Shown: one piece after another, positions 7,915 through 15,426 of the stretch
Numbering within the stretch: position 1 is the stretch's first letter
How the letters are laid out: every line of letters begins with the position of its first letter
Origin: Ignavibacteria bacterium RIFOXYB12_FULL_35_14
Lineage (GTDB): Bacteria; Bacteroidota; Ignavibacteria; Ignavibacteriales; Ignavibacteriaceae
NCBI GenBank assembly: GCA_001803045.1
Contig: MHAR01000015.1
Location: forward strand, 1-39,773
DNA: 39,773 nucleotides
Reading direction: 5' to 3'
The notes under the pieces: generated by a model
Databases searched by the model: none
What the model saw: the letters and a program-made list of their open reading frames with translations, nothing else
Told to the model about the DNA's origin: nothing
Position numbers and translations under genes: made by a program

Positions 7915-9216
7915 ATGGATAAACCTTATTTTCCGCTCGATTCACTTTATCGTTTGCCATGGACTATGCCAGATAACGGTATTACGTGGCTTGAACCCAC
8001 ATCGCAGTGTAATTTAAGTTGTTACGGTTGTTACCGTAAGAATATTAAAAATTCTCATAAAACACTAGAACAAGTAAAACATGAATTGGATTTTTTTCAA
8101 TCACAAAGAAAATCTGATTGCATATCAATTGCCGGAGGCGATCCCTTAGTGTATCCGAACATACTTGAATTAGTTGCCGATATAAAAGCAAGAGGACTTA
8201 AACCAATAATCAATACAAACGGTATTGCACTTACTAAAGAACTTCTGCGTAAGCTTAAGAAAGCTGGAGTGTTCGGATTTACTTTTCATATTGACAGCAA
8301 ACAAGGAAGAGGCAGAGATCCAAAATGGCTTGGTAAAAATGAAATAGAGCTGAATGAACTGCGGCTTTACTATGCTGAAATGCTTGCTGAAGAAGGTGGA
8401 ATTGCATGCTCATTTAATTCTACTGTTTATGGCGATACGCTTCAGTACGTTCCTGAATTAGTCGAGTGGTCGCGTAAACATATTGATATAGTTGATACGA
8501 TGGTATTTATCATTTTTAGATACATTACACCGAATACTCCTTTTGATTTTTATGTTGGAGATCAGAAGATTGTCTGGACAGATATTCACTATCATTCTGA
8601 TAACGAAGAAGTTGTGGATTTGAAATCTCCTGATGTTGTAAATAAAATCAGGGAGAAACATCCCGACTTTTCACCAGCGGCATTCTTAAACGGAACTCAC
8701 AAAGCCGATGACTACAAATGGCTTCTTACCGAAAGAATTGGAAATAAGGATAAAATATTCGGTTATACCGGTAAAAAGTTTATGGAGTTGGTGATGACTG
8801 TTTATCATTACGTGTACGATAAATATTTAAGCTATGCTTCACCAAAAATGTTGAGTATGGGCAGATCAACAATGTTTGCGCTTTGGCCTTTTGATAAAGG
8901 AGTAAAAAAAGCATTTAGGAATTATTTAAAATATATTGCAGTCAACCCCTTTAGAATTTTTAAGAAAGCTCACTTGCAATCCATATTAATAATACAACCG
9001 CCGGACCTCTTAGCAAATGGTGATCAAAGCATGTGCGACGGATGCCCGGATGTAACTTACTGGAAAGATAACAACGGTACTGAAAAACTTGTTTGGTCGT
9101 GCAGGTTAGAAGAGCCGATGAAGTACGGTGACTTTTTAAGATTGGTGCCAAAGAATGAAGCTGATCAAGAAAAAGAAAAAGTTTTACACTATAACTATAA
9201 TGTAAATGGAGATTAA
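7915..9216 (+). CDS. Radical SAM protein of unknown substrate
   Basis: A 433-residue radical SAM enzyme. The [4Fe-4S]/SAM motif is C32-NLS-C36-YG-C39, followed by ISIAGGDPLVYPN (the GGE-type SAM motif, here GGDP) and later INTNGIAL. The C-terminal region carries additional cysteines C374-DG-C377 and C396 (VWSCRLEEP), reminiscent of an auxiliary cluster as in SPASM/twitch proteins but not a clear match. It has no leader-peptide-like gene beside it that I can see. It lies between the RIC and hemerythrin-like genes, so a function in NO/iron stress or in modifying a respiratory protein is possible but only inferred. The substrate is not recognisable. Confidence 0.85.
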   Translation: MDKPYFPLDSLYRLPWTMPDNGITWLEPTSQCNLSCYGCYRKNIKNSHKTLEQVKHELDFFQSQRKSDCISIAGGDPLVYPNILELVADIKARGLKPIINTNGIALTKELLRKLKKAGVFGFTFHIDSKQGRGRDPKWLGKNEIELNELRLYYAEMLAEEGGIACSFNSTVYGDTLQYVPELVEWSRKHIDIVDTMVFIIFRYITPNTPFDFYVGDQKIVWTDIHYHSDNEEVVDLKSPDVVNKIREKHPDFSPAAFLNGTHKADDYKWLLTERIGNKDKIFGYTGKKFMELVMTVYHYVYDKYLSYASPKMLSMGRSTMFALWPFDKGVKKAFRNYLKYIAVNPFRIFKKAHLQSILIIQPPDLLANGDQSMCDGCPDVTYWKDNNGTEKLVWSCRLEEPMKYGDFLRLVPKNEADQEKEKVLHYNYNVNGD

Positions 9217-9308
9217 CCTAAACAGAATTTAGATCAGCTCCGTGAAACAACGGATTGAATTTCAGTCCTCACGTATTAATATTCGATAAAATAAGGTAGA
9301 CTAAGGTT

Positions 9309-9953
9309 ATGGATGTAGAAAATTTGAAACAGACAGACCCGATAAAAAGGATTATTGAAAAAGATAATTCTGAAGGGCTTTCACCAATGGATCCGCCAAA
9401 TGCATATAGCCCGCAAAACATTGGAGAAATTTCTTATGAATTTATGCATCCTTTTTTGCAAGGTTTGATTGATGAACATAAAGCATTCGTAAAAGTATTA
9501 AATGTATTTGAAGAATCTTTGATAAACTGGCGAAGTAACGGTTGGATTTTTGACCAAGAGATCAATGCCGGTTTAAAACAGTTTTTCAATTTCTTTGATG
9601 AAAAAATTCTAATACACAATCAAAGGGAAGAAAAGATATTGTTTCCCCTTCTACATCGAAAACTTATTGAAACCGGCGAGCATAATTCAAAGGACACATT
9701 CTATACGGGAATTAATTTAATGGAAGATGAGCATATGAAGGTTTCACAAGCAGCGGCGGTAATTTTTAATTTTTTAGGATTAGCTTCACGACTTCACGAC
9801 AATCGTTCAAAAGAAATTCTATTTGAAACCGCTTATGAACAAGGTATGGCAATTGTGGAAACCATGAGATTGCATATTTACAGAGAAGAGAATATATTGT
9901 TTCCGCAGGCTATGCAATTGTTTACTACTTTCGATTTAGAAAAATTGACTTAG
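9309..9953 (+). CDS. Hemerythrin-like domain protein
   Basis: A 214-residue soluble protein with the hemerythrin HHE pattern: FMHPFLQGLIDEHKAF, then ILIHNQREEKILFPLLHR, MEDEHMKVSQAAA and LHIYREENILFPQAM, giving His/Glu ligands for a di-iron centre. The first 40 residues (Pro-rich, SPMDPPNAYSPQ) are not part of the domain and have no signal peptide. Hemerythrins bind O2 or NO, or store iron. Together with the RIC protein 1.5 kb upstream it suggests a local response to NO or oxygen around nitrate respiration. A CGT-N6-ACG inverted repeat (9241-9252) lies about 60 bases before the start; it may be the terminator stem of the radical SAM gene. Confidence 0.88.
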   Translation: MDVENLKQTDPIKRIIEKDNSEGLSPMDPPNAYSPQNIGEISYEFMHPFLQGLIDEHKAFVKVLNVFEESLINWRSNGWIFDQEINAGLKQFFNFFDEKILIHNQREEKILFPLLHRKLIETGEHNSKDTFYTGINLMEDEHMKVSQAAAVIFNFLGLASRLHDNRSKEILFETAYEQGMAIVETMRLHIYREENILFPQAMQLFTTFDLEKLT

Positions 9954-10006
9954 AAAAATCTCTTAATTCTAATTCATTATAAAGTATAATTGTTCTTTAA
10001 AATATT

Positions 10007-10167
10007 TTCTCCGAGTTGTTGAGTCTAAGTTCATAAAGAATATGATTCCTCAACCGATTTGTCTGCTACTTGGTAGATAGGGTAAGTTTGGAAATGAACT
10101 TGTCCCGCAATTAGCGGGATAAACCTGCCAGCCCCAATTTGTGTTGGGGACGCTTTGCAAAGGAGAG
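10007..10167 (+). ncRNA. Moco/Tuco-type riboswitch before the molybdenum cofactor operon
   Basis: This leader can fold as a P1 helix of TTCTCC (10007-10012) with GGAGAG (10162-10167), a P2 helix GTTGAG (10018-10023) with CTCAAC (10049-10054), a GGG (10080-10082) plus AAGTT/AACTT hairpin with GGAAATG in its loop, then TCCCG, a CCCCAA/TTGGGG hairpin (10132-10149) and GCAAAGGAGAG. The order GGG - purine-loop hairpin - TCCCG - AAAGG matches, as I remember it, the core of the molybdenum cofactor riboswitch upstream of E. coli moaA. The leader at 30831-30950 has the same CTCCGAG...CCGAT...AAAGGAGAG frame. Genes below are moaA, moaC, moeA and mobA, exactly the expected regulon. Family assignment is by eye; no covariance model was run. 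Confidence 0.68.
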
Positions 10168-10208
10168 TCTAACTAAAACGATTTAACATAATTATATTAT
10201 TTTCACTT

Positions 10209-10237
10209 AACCCCGCTAATGCAAAGCGGGGTTTTTT
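10209..10237 (+). terminator. Intrinsic terminator of the Moco riboswitch expression platform
   Basis: AACCCCGC (10209-10216) pairs with GCGGGGTT (10226-10233) around a 9-base loop and runs into a T tract (10232-10237). It lies 83 bases before the first gene of the operon, so it would stop the leader transcript. GCGGG at 10114-10118 inside the aptamer could pair with CCCGC of the terminator's left arm (10212-10216), a possible antiterminator. Confidence 0.85.
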
Positions 10238-10320
10238 ATAATATCTGAGATGATCTGTTTAATCAGCGTCATCTGCGCCTGCCACTATGTGGTTCTATTA
10301 AAAATTAAAGGAGTAACACA

Positions 10321-10638
10321 ATGTCACAAGTACCAAAACGATTTCAGAAATTCGTTGATGATTATCCACAAGTTGCAAAAGCTTATGAAGAGCTTGGCGA
10401 TGCTGTTCACACTGCCGGTCCGCTAAATGAAAAAACACGAGCACTCATCAAACTTGCAATCTCAACCGGTGCACGTCTTGAAGGCGCAGTTCACTCGCAT
10501 GCGCGCAAAGCAATTAAAGCCGGTTGTACTGCTGAAGAAATGCGGCATGTTGCTTTACTTGCTCTCCCAACAATTGGTCTTCCTTCGATGATGGCTGCAC
10601 TAAGCTGGGTTGATGATATTGTCGAGAATAAAAAATGA
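10321..10638 (+). CDS. Carboxymuconolactone decarboxylase (CMD/AhpD-like) family protein
   Basis: A 105-residue all-helical protein with the CMD-fold pattern LNEKTRALIKLAISTGARLEGAVHSHARKAIKAGCTAEEMRHVALLALPTIGLPSMMAAL. The redox-active CxxC of true AhpD alkylhydroperoxidases is missing: the position reads AVHSHARKA, so a peroxidase role is unlikely, although the Glu/His pair found in this superfamily is kept. A strong AAAGGAG ribosome binding site precedes the ATG. It is the first gene behind the riboswitch and overlaps the next by 4 bases (ATGA), so it is probably translationally coupled to the transporter. Function in cofactor synthesis is unknown. Confidence 0.88.
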   Translation: MSQVPKRFQKFVDDYPQVAKAYEELGDAVHTAGPLNEKTRALIKLAISTGARLEGAVHSHARKAIKAGCTAEEMRHVALLALPTIGLPSMMAALSWVDDIVENKK

Positions 10639-11159
10639 TTGAGATTTTAGCAAAGCTCTTTTTGGCATTTATTAAGGTTGGTTCATTTTCATTCGGCGGA
10701 GCTTATTCACTTATTCCATTGATTGAAAAAGAAGTAGTCAATAATCATCAATGGCTGAGTCATGATGAGTTTTTACGAGTGCTTGGAATGGTAGAAATAT
10801 TTCCCGGTGCAATTTCGATTAAGTTTGCAACATACACCGGTTACAAAACCGCCGGCATTTTAGGAGCAATTGCAGCTAATCTTGGAAATATTTTCACGCC
10901 GGCAATCTTGATTATATTTAGCACCTACATCTATTCCATCTATGAAAAAAATGTTTTGGTGACCAAAGCTTTTGATGGTATTAAGTATGCAGTCATCGGA
11001 ATGATTGCAGCAATTATGTATCAGTATGCTTTGAAGAATGGAAATCATTGGCAGGAGTTTGTTTTGTTGGCTATTGGCGCCGCGCTGATTATCTTTTTTA
11101 AACTACATCCGGCGTATGTGGTAATCATTGCTGCAATAATTGGGATAGTGATTCTGTGA
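10635..11159 (+). CDS. Single-domain CHR (chromate transporter family) protein
   Basis: A 174-residue membrane protein holding one CHR domain: FIKVGSFSFGGAYSLIPLIEKEVV, then the VEIFPGAISIKFATYTGYKTAGILGAIAANLGNIFTPAILI segment with the conserved Pro-Gly and Gly-rich helix. Long ChrA proteins carry two such domains, and short ones normally occur as adjacent pairs; here only one is seen. It overlaps the CMD-like gene (ATGA) and moaA (GTGA) at its two ends, so it belongs to the Moco operon. The family exports or exchanges oxyanions (chromate, sulfate), so molybdate or tungstate is a reasonable but unproven substrate. Confidence 0.88.
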   Translation: MIEILAKLFLAFIKVGSFSFGGAYSLIPLIEKEVVNNHQWLSHDEFLRVLGMVEIFPGAISIKFATYTGYKTAGILGAIAANLGNIFTPAILIIFSTYIYSIYEKNVLVTKAFDGIKYAVIGMIAAIMYQYALKNGNHWQEFVLLAIGAALIIFFKLHPAYVVIIAAIIGIVIL

Positions 11160-12151
11160 AGCTAGTTGATAACTTCAATCGCATTCATGATTATATTCGC
11201 ATCTCACTGATTGATAAATGCGATCTGAAATGCATCTATTGTAATCCAACAAATTCATTCGCACATTTTGACTCGAACAATGCAATACTTTCGTATGAAG
11301 AATTATACCAACTGATAAAAATCCTCGTAAGAGATTTAGAAGTAAAGAAGGTTCGTTTTACCGGCGGCGAACCATTAATAAGAAAAGATATATTAAAATT
11401 TTTTCGAATTATTGCTTCGTTAAAGCATAAATACGATTTTGAAATTGGAATTACTACTAACGGTACTCAATTGATTGAAAAACTCGAATCGCTTTATCAA
11501 TTTGGTGTTGACCGCTTAAACATTAGCCTGGATACATTAAGCAAAAGTAAATGTATTGTAATTACCGGTAAAGATTATTTTGATCAGACCCTTGCTTCAA
11601 TTCACAAAGCAATGTCAATTGGTTTTAAAAGCGTTAAAGTAAATGCGGTCATCATGAAAAATATAAATGATGATGAGTTGAATAGCTTTGTTGATTACTT
11701 CAAAGATTACCCAATCACACTTAGATTTATTGAATACATGCCTTTTACCGGAAATCAATGGGATGATTCAAAGTTTATGAGTTGGGAAGAAATGAAAACA
11801 GAAATAGACAGCAAGTATTTATTAGCAGCAATACGCAGCGATGGGAAAGTTTCTAAAGACTATTTTGTTAAAGGAACGAATCTTAAAATTGGTTTCATCA
11901 GTTCCATTTCAAATCATTTTTGTGATAGCTGCAATCGGTTACGCATCACAGCATCAGGTAGGATGAAAAATTGTCTGTTTTCTTCTGCTTCCAATGTGAG
12001 CTTAAAAAAATATCTTTCCGATAAATCAATTTCAGATGAGAACATTGCAGAAATCATTAAAAATTCCTTACAAAAAAAATGGTTCAAGCATCCAAGTGTA
12101 GATGAGCTGGTACAGCTTAAACAAAATAATATGATGAGTATAGGTGGATGA
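11156..12151 (+). CDS. moaA: GTP 3',8-cyclase (molybdenum cofactor biosynthesis protein A)
   Basis: MoaA is the radical SAM enzyme that rearranges GTP to 3',8-cyclo-7,8-dihydro-GTP, the first step of molybdopterin synthesis. The 331-residue protein has the N-terminal cluster C22-x3-C26-x2-C29 (KCDLKCIYC), RFTGGEPLIRKD, TTNGTQL and RLNISLDTL, and the C-terminal second cluster FCDSCNRLRITASGRMKNC. It ends in Gly-Gly, as needed for catalysis in this family. The start is GTG at 11156, overlapping the stop of the CHR gene as GTGA; the stop overlaps moaC as ATGA. Confidence 0.96.
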   Translation: MKLVDNFNRIHDYIRISLIDKCDLKCIYCNPTNSFAHFDSNNAILSYEELYQLIKILVRDLEVKKVRFTGGEPLIRKDILKFFRIIASLKHKYDFEIGITTNGTQLIEKLESLYQFGVDRLNISLDTLSKSKCIVITGKDYFDQTLASIHKAMSIGFKSVKVNAVIMKNINDDELNSFVDYFKDYPITLRFIEYMPFTGNQWDDSKFMSWEEMKTEIDSKYLLAAIRSDGKVSKDYFVKGTNLKIGFISSISNHFCDSCNRLRITASGRMKNCLFSSASNVSLKKYLSDKSISDENIAEIIKNSLQKKWFKHPSVDELVQLKQNNMMSIGG

Positions 12152-12624
12152 AAAAGAAATTATCGCATATCAACGGCATAGGAAAAGCAACAATGGTTGA
12201 TGTTTCCGATAAAGAGACAACTACTCGCAGTGCAGAAGCTTATGCTGAAGTAAAAGTGTCAGAAGAGATTTTTAAGGCAATTAAAACCAACACTGTCAAA
12301 AAAGGCGATGTGCTTTCAATTGCGAAGTTTGCGGGAATTCAAGCCGCCAAGAAAACAAGCGAGGTGATTCCACTTTGTCACAACATTTTCATTTCAAAAA
12401 TTGATGTTGAATTACGACTTAATTCTAAAAACAAAACTGTTGAAATAAAATCATTTGCAAAAACAACAGCGCAAACCGGAATCGAGATGGAAGCTTTAAC
12501 AGCAGTCTCAGTTGCTGCTTTGACCGTGTACGATATGTGCAAAGCCATTGATAAATCAATGGTAATTGGTGAAGTAAAATTACTAAGCAAAGCTGGAGGC
12601 AAAAGTGGAAAATATCGATTATAA
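12148..12624 (+). CDS. moaC: Cyclic pyranopterin monophosphate synthase
   Basis: MoaC converts the MoaA product into cyclic pyranopterin monophosphate. At 158 residues it has the usual family length. Diagnostic segments are SHINGIGKATMVDVSDKETT at the N-terminus, KKGDVLSIAKFAGIQAAKKTSEVIPLCHNIFISK with the catalytic-region His, GIEMEALTAVSVAALTVYDMCKAIDK, and the C-terminal LLSKAGGKSGKY. It overlaps moaA by 4 bases, consistent with coupled expression of the two enzymes that act in sequence. Confidence 0.97.
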   Translation: MKKKLSHINGIGKATMVDVSDKETTTRSAEAYAEVKVSEEIFKAIKTNTVKKGDVLSIAKFAGIQAAKKTSEVIPLCHNIFISKIDVELRLNSKNKTVEIKSFAKTTAQTGIEMEALTAVSVAALTVYDMCKAIDKSMVIGEVKLLSKAGGKSGKYRL

Positions 12625-12675
12625 AATTCATTATGATAGATCTATTTTTTGTAATAAAATAGGAGAAGACAATTG

Positions 12676-12789
12676 AACGCAGATTTCGCTGATTAGGCAG
12701 ATTTTTAAATCAAAATCAAAAAAATAATTATGAGTAAACTTGAAGAAATAATCAGAGTAAATCCGCTCAATCTGAGCAATCTGTGTTCT
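12676..12789. repeat. REP-like imperfect palindromic element between a ribosome binding site and the MOSC gene
   Basis: The left end GAACGCAGATT (12675-12685) is the near-reverse complement of the right end AATCTGTGTTC (12778-12788), and the inner parts (GCTGATTAGGCAG / ATCCGCTCAATCTGAG) continue the pairing imperfectly over about 114 bases. ATTG stands on both sides (12672-12675 and 12790-12793) as a possible target duplication. The sequence style resembles short non-coding palindromes common in this bacterial group. It separates AGGAG (12661-12665) from the MOSC reading frame. Confidence 0.6.
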
Positions 12790-13257
12790 ATTGCGATTGG
12801 GAAAGTTGTGGCGATTTCGATAAGTAAGAAAAAAGGAATTCCCAAATCCAATGTTCAATATGCAAAGTTGATTGAGAATTTTGGAATTGAAGGTGATATT
12901 CATGCTGGCAATTGGCACCGACAAGTAAGTTTCCTTGCGTTGGAAAGTATTGAAAAGATGCGTGAAAAAGGATTGCATAATCTTCGGCCCGGTGCGTTCG
13001 CGGAAAACATTACGACAGAAATTTTAACTCTGCCAGAATTACAAATTGGCACGCGAATAAAAATTGGCGACCAAGCTGAGTTGGAGATAACCCAAATCGG
13101 TAAAGAATGTCATAGTAAATGCGCTATATTTTTTAAGGTTGGTGATTGCGTTATGCCAAGAGAAGGAATATTTGCCGTAGTACTTAAAGGCGGAAAAATT
13201 TTTGTGGGTGATAGAATTGAGCTTGATGATTCTCTGATTCAAAGAAATCCTAGTTAG
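12730..13257 (+). CDS. MOSC domain protein
   Basis: The open frame gives 175 residues. From about residue 22 it matches the MOSC domain of the molybdenum cofactor sulfurase C-terminal family: IGKVVAISISKKKGIPK, then GIEGDIHAGNWHRQVSFLALESIEKM, RPGAFAENITTEIL and the conserved Cys region IGKECHSKCAIF. MOSC proteins bind or transfer Moco or sulfur. The first ~21 codons fall inside a palindromic element, the ATG at 12730 has no ribosome binding site, and a good AGGAG lies 65 bases upstream beyond the element. So the true start is uncertain (GTG at 12808 is another option) and expression may be altered. Confidence 0.85.
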   Translation: MSKLEEIIRVNPLNLSNLCSIAIGKVVAISISKKKGIPKSNVQYAKLIENFGIEGDIHAGNWHRQVSFLALESIEKMREKGLHNLRPGAFAENITTEILTLPELQIGTRIKIGDQAELEITQIGKECHSKCAIFFKVGDCVMPREGIFAVVLKGGKIFVGDRIELDDSLIQRNPS

Positions 13258-13260
13258 TCC

Positions 13261-13344
13261 TTGTCAAGAACTTTGTGTTCCTTCGTGGTACAGAAAACAT
13301 TTAACCACAAAGTATCACACAAAGAAGTACGAAGTTTTTGACAA
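13261..13344. repeat. Imperfect palindromic repeat between the MOSC gene and moeA
   Basis: TTGTCAA (13261-13267) is matched by TTGACAA (13338-13344), and the inner stretch CTTTGTG..CTTCGTGGT pairs with ACCACAAAG..CACACAAAG. The 84-base element could form a long hairpin, has no coding capacity and is unlike the element at 12676. Sequences of the form CTTTGTG...GTGGT...ACCAC...CACAAAG are common dispersed palindromes, so this is probably a mobile or relict element within the operon. Confidence 0.6.
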
Positions 13345-13388
13345 ACAAAAATTGAAAAATGAATTTAAATTATATTATAAATTAACGT

Positions 13389-14591
13389 ATGGTAACTTAT
13401 TCCGAGGCCCTAAAAATAATTCGTACTGAATGTAATAAAATTATACTTCACACCGAGGAAGTTGATTTGCTCGATTCTATTAATCAAATATTGGCTGAAG
13501 ATGTATTTGCCGATGTTGATTTACCGCCGTTTGATAATTCGGCGATGGATGGATACGCTGTAAAATTTAGTAAGAGAAATGAGTGGAATATAATTGGAGA
13601 AATTTCTGCTGGCAATTATTCACCTCTCAACCTTTCTGAAAATGATGCTGTATTAATTACAACTGGAAGCAAAATTCCAGTCAATGCTGATACAGTCCTT
13701 CCTATTGAAGATGTAGAAGTTCAAGGAAATCTTCTTAAGTTAAAAGCTGATACCTTTTACAAAGAAGGAATGAACATAAGGCCAAAAGGAAATGATTTAC
13801 GGAAAGATCAAATAGCTGTTCATTGTTTTACCAAAATTGATTCTAAAGTAATTGCGGCATTAGCAAGCTGCGGCAAAGATAAAGTAAAAGTGTTTTGTAA
13901 GCTGAGAGCGGCAATATTAGCAACCGGTGACGAGTTAATTCCGATCAATGAAATTCCGGCTGATGATAAACTTCGTGTGTCGAATACATATTCACTTTAT
14001 ACTGTGGTAAAAGAAATGAATCATACGCCAATTATGCTTGGCTTCATTAAAGATGACAAAGAAATTATTCGTAAAAAAATAAAAGCAGCATTTGAAATGG
14101 ATATTGATATGCTGATTACAACCGGAGGTGTTTCTGTTGGTAAATATGATTTTTTGAAAGAAATATTTGAAGAGGAAGGAGTTAAAGAAAAATTTTGGAA
14201 AGTGAACATTAAACCTGGAAAACCAATTTATTTTGGTATTTGTGAAAAAAATGAAAAAAGAATTCTCGTATTCGGTCTGCCGGGAAATCCGGTTTCATCA
14301 TTAGTTAATTTTTACATCTTCATAAAACCGGCAATTGATTATTTATTTCATCGAAATTATTTAAATAACATCACTGCAATTTTGCAAGATAATTTGAAGA
14401 AGAAGGATAGCAAGCTTCATTTTTCGCGAGGGATTCTTTACGAGGATAATGGTGAGTGGAAAGTAACATCAAAATTCACCCAATCATCCGGCGATCTTGT
14501 TGAGATGAGTCGGGCTAATTGTTTAATCGTCATCGAAGAAGAAAGAGAAAATCCTACAAAAGGAGAAAAGGTAAAATGTATTCGGATATAA
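13389..14591 (+). CDS. moeA: Molybdopterin molybdenumtransferase MoeA
   Basis: MoeA inserts molybdate into adenylylated molybdopterin. The 400-residue protein has the family length and order: an N-terminal domain with ADVDLPPFDNSAMDGYAVKF, TTGSKIPVNADTVLPIEDV and NIRPKGNDLRKDQ, a MogA-like domain with ATGDELIPINE, TTGGVSVGKYDFLKE and KPGKPIYFG, then VFGLPGNPVSSLVNFYIFIKP and the C-terminal beta barrel. It starts 132 bases after the MOSC gene, with a palindrome between, and no clear ribosome binding site is seen before the ATG. The last 16 bases overlap mobA. Confidence 0.96.
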   Translation: MVTYSEALKIIRTECNKIILHTEEVDLLDSINQILAEDVFADVDLPPFDNSAMDGYAVKFSKRNEWNIIGEISAGNYSPLNLSENDAVLITTGSKIPVNADTVLPIEDVEVQGNLLKLKADTFYKEGMNIRPKGNDLRKDQIAVHCFTKIDSKVIAALASCGKDKVKVFCKLRAAILATGDELIPINEIPADDKLRVSNTYSLYTVVKEMNHTPIMLGFIKDDKEIIRKKIKAAFEMDIDMLITTGGVSVGKYDFLKEIFEEEGVKEKFWKVNIKPGKPIYFGICEKNEKRILVFGLPGNPVSSLVNFYIFIKPAIDYLFHRNYLNNITAILQDNLKKKDSKLHFSRGILYEDNGEWKVTSKFTQSSGDLVEMSRANCLIVIEEERENPTKGEKVKCIRI

Positions 14592-15172
14592 CCGGTATTA
14601 TACTTGCGGGTGGTAAAAGCTCACGAATGGGAGTGAACAAATCATTTTTAAGGTTGGGAAATCAGACAATTATTGAAAGAATAACGGATTTGATGAATTC
14701 TCTTTTCAAGGAGGTAATTATAATTACTAATACTCCTGAGGAATATGAATTTCTTAATCGTTCTTTACATAAAGATATTTACATAGGATATGGACCATTA
14801 GGCGGAATTCATTCGGGTTTAATATATTCAAAAACGGAAAAAAATTTTGTCATTTCGTGCGATGTTCCGCGGATGACGAAGGAAATGATAGAATATATCG
14901 TCAACTTTCAAACACATAAACCAATTGTCTTTTGCCAAGCAGGAGGTTACCATCAGCCATTAGTTGGTATTTATAAAAAGAAAATTATCGTTGAGATTGA
15001 AAAATTTTTATCAGATAATACCAAAACAGCCGATAAATCTTTCCATCATTTTCTTAAAGATGTCAATGCTGAGCTAATTGATCCTAAAGATTTACCGTTT
15101 TATAAAGACGAGATCTTCTTTAATGTGAACAATCCCGATGATTATTCACTCATATTATCTGAATATTATTAA
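14576..15172 (+). CDS. mobA: Molybdenum cofactor guanylyltransferase MobA
   Basis: MobA attaches GMP to Mo-molybdopterin to make the bis-MGD cofactor needed by NarG and NapA. The start is the ATG at 14576 behind AGGAGAAAAGG, overlapping the end of moeA; the frame is open further upstream. The 198-residue protein has the nucleotide motif GIILAGGKSSRMGVNKSFL, GYGPLGGIHSGL, the metal-binding NFVISCDVPRM and the late HQPLVGIY and NVNNPDDY. A second, frameshifted copy lies on the minus strand at 21287-21864 and is clearly diverged, so it is not a recent duplication. Confidence 0.95.
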   Translation: MYSDITGIILAGGKSSRMGVNKSFLRLGNQTIIERITDLMNSLFKEVIIITNTPEEYEFLNRSLHKDIYIGYGPLGGIHSGLIYSKTEKNFVISCDVPRMTKEMIEYIVNFQTHKPIVFCQAGGYHQPLVGIYKKKIIVEIEKFLSDNTKTADKSFHHFLKDVNAELIDPKDLPFYKDEIFFNVNNPDDYSLILSEYY

Positions 15173-15400
15173 TAAATTCCTTTATTTAATCTAACGATAC
15201 ATTAATAACCCAATTAATAATTTTCCAGATTCCCCTATGAATAATGATAGTCTCTCCATAAGGATCATTTTCAGAAAGCATTTTTTGGGGGTTAAGATTA
15301 TTTCATGAATTGAAGTTGTAGGTCGGTAATGCCGCCATTATGTTTTTATTCGAAGATATTTTTCGCAGTGTTGATTGTCAGATCGTCTATGCATATTTTT

Positions 15401-15422
15401 AATCAGATAATTTAATCTGATT
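15401..15422. promoter_or_regulatory. Perfect inverted repeat, probable operator of the Rrf2-type regulator
   Basis: AATCAGAT (15401-15408) and ATCTGATT (15415-15422) form a perfect 8-base inverted repeat around AATTTA, ending 4 bases before the start codon of the Rrf2-family gene. Rrf2 regulators commonly repress their own promoters, so this is a likely operator. Its closeness to the ATG could also let it fold over the translation start. The 15173-15400 stretch before it holds nothing else that I recognise. Confidence 0.5.
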
Positions 15423-15426
15423 TTAT

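Noticed and set aside
9241-9252. CGT-N6-ACG repeat before the hemerythrin-like gene as a third NtrC-type site
   Set aside because: No sigma-54-like promoter lies at a fitting distance; the repeat may be the terminator stem of the radical SAM gene.
10007-10237. Cobalamin or TPP riboswitch as the identity of the leader (CCTGCCAGCC looked similar)
   Set aside because: The cobalamin box and CCCGCCACTG core are absent, as are the TPP CTGAGA and ACCTGA blocks; the downstream moa genes and the GGG-hairpin-TCCC core fit Moco better.
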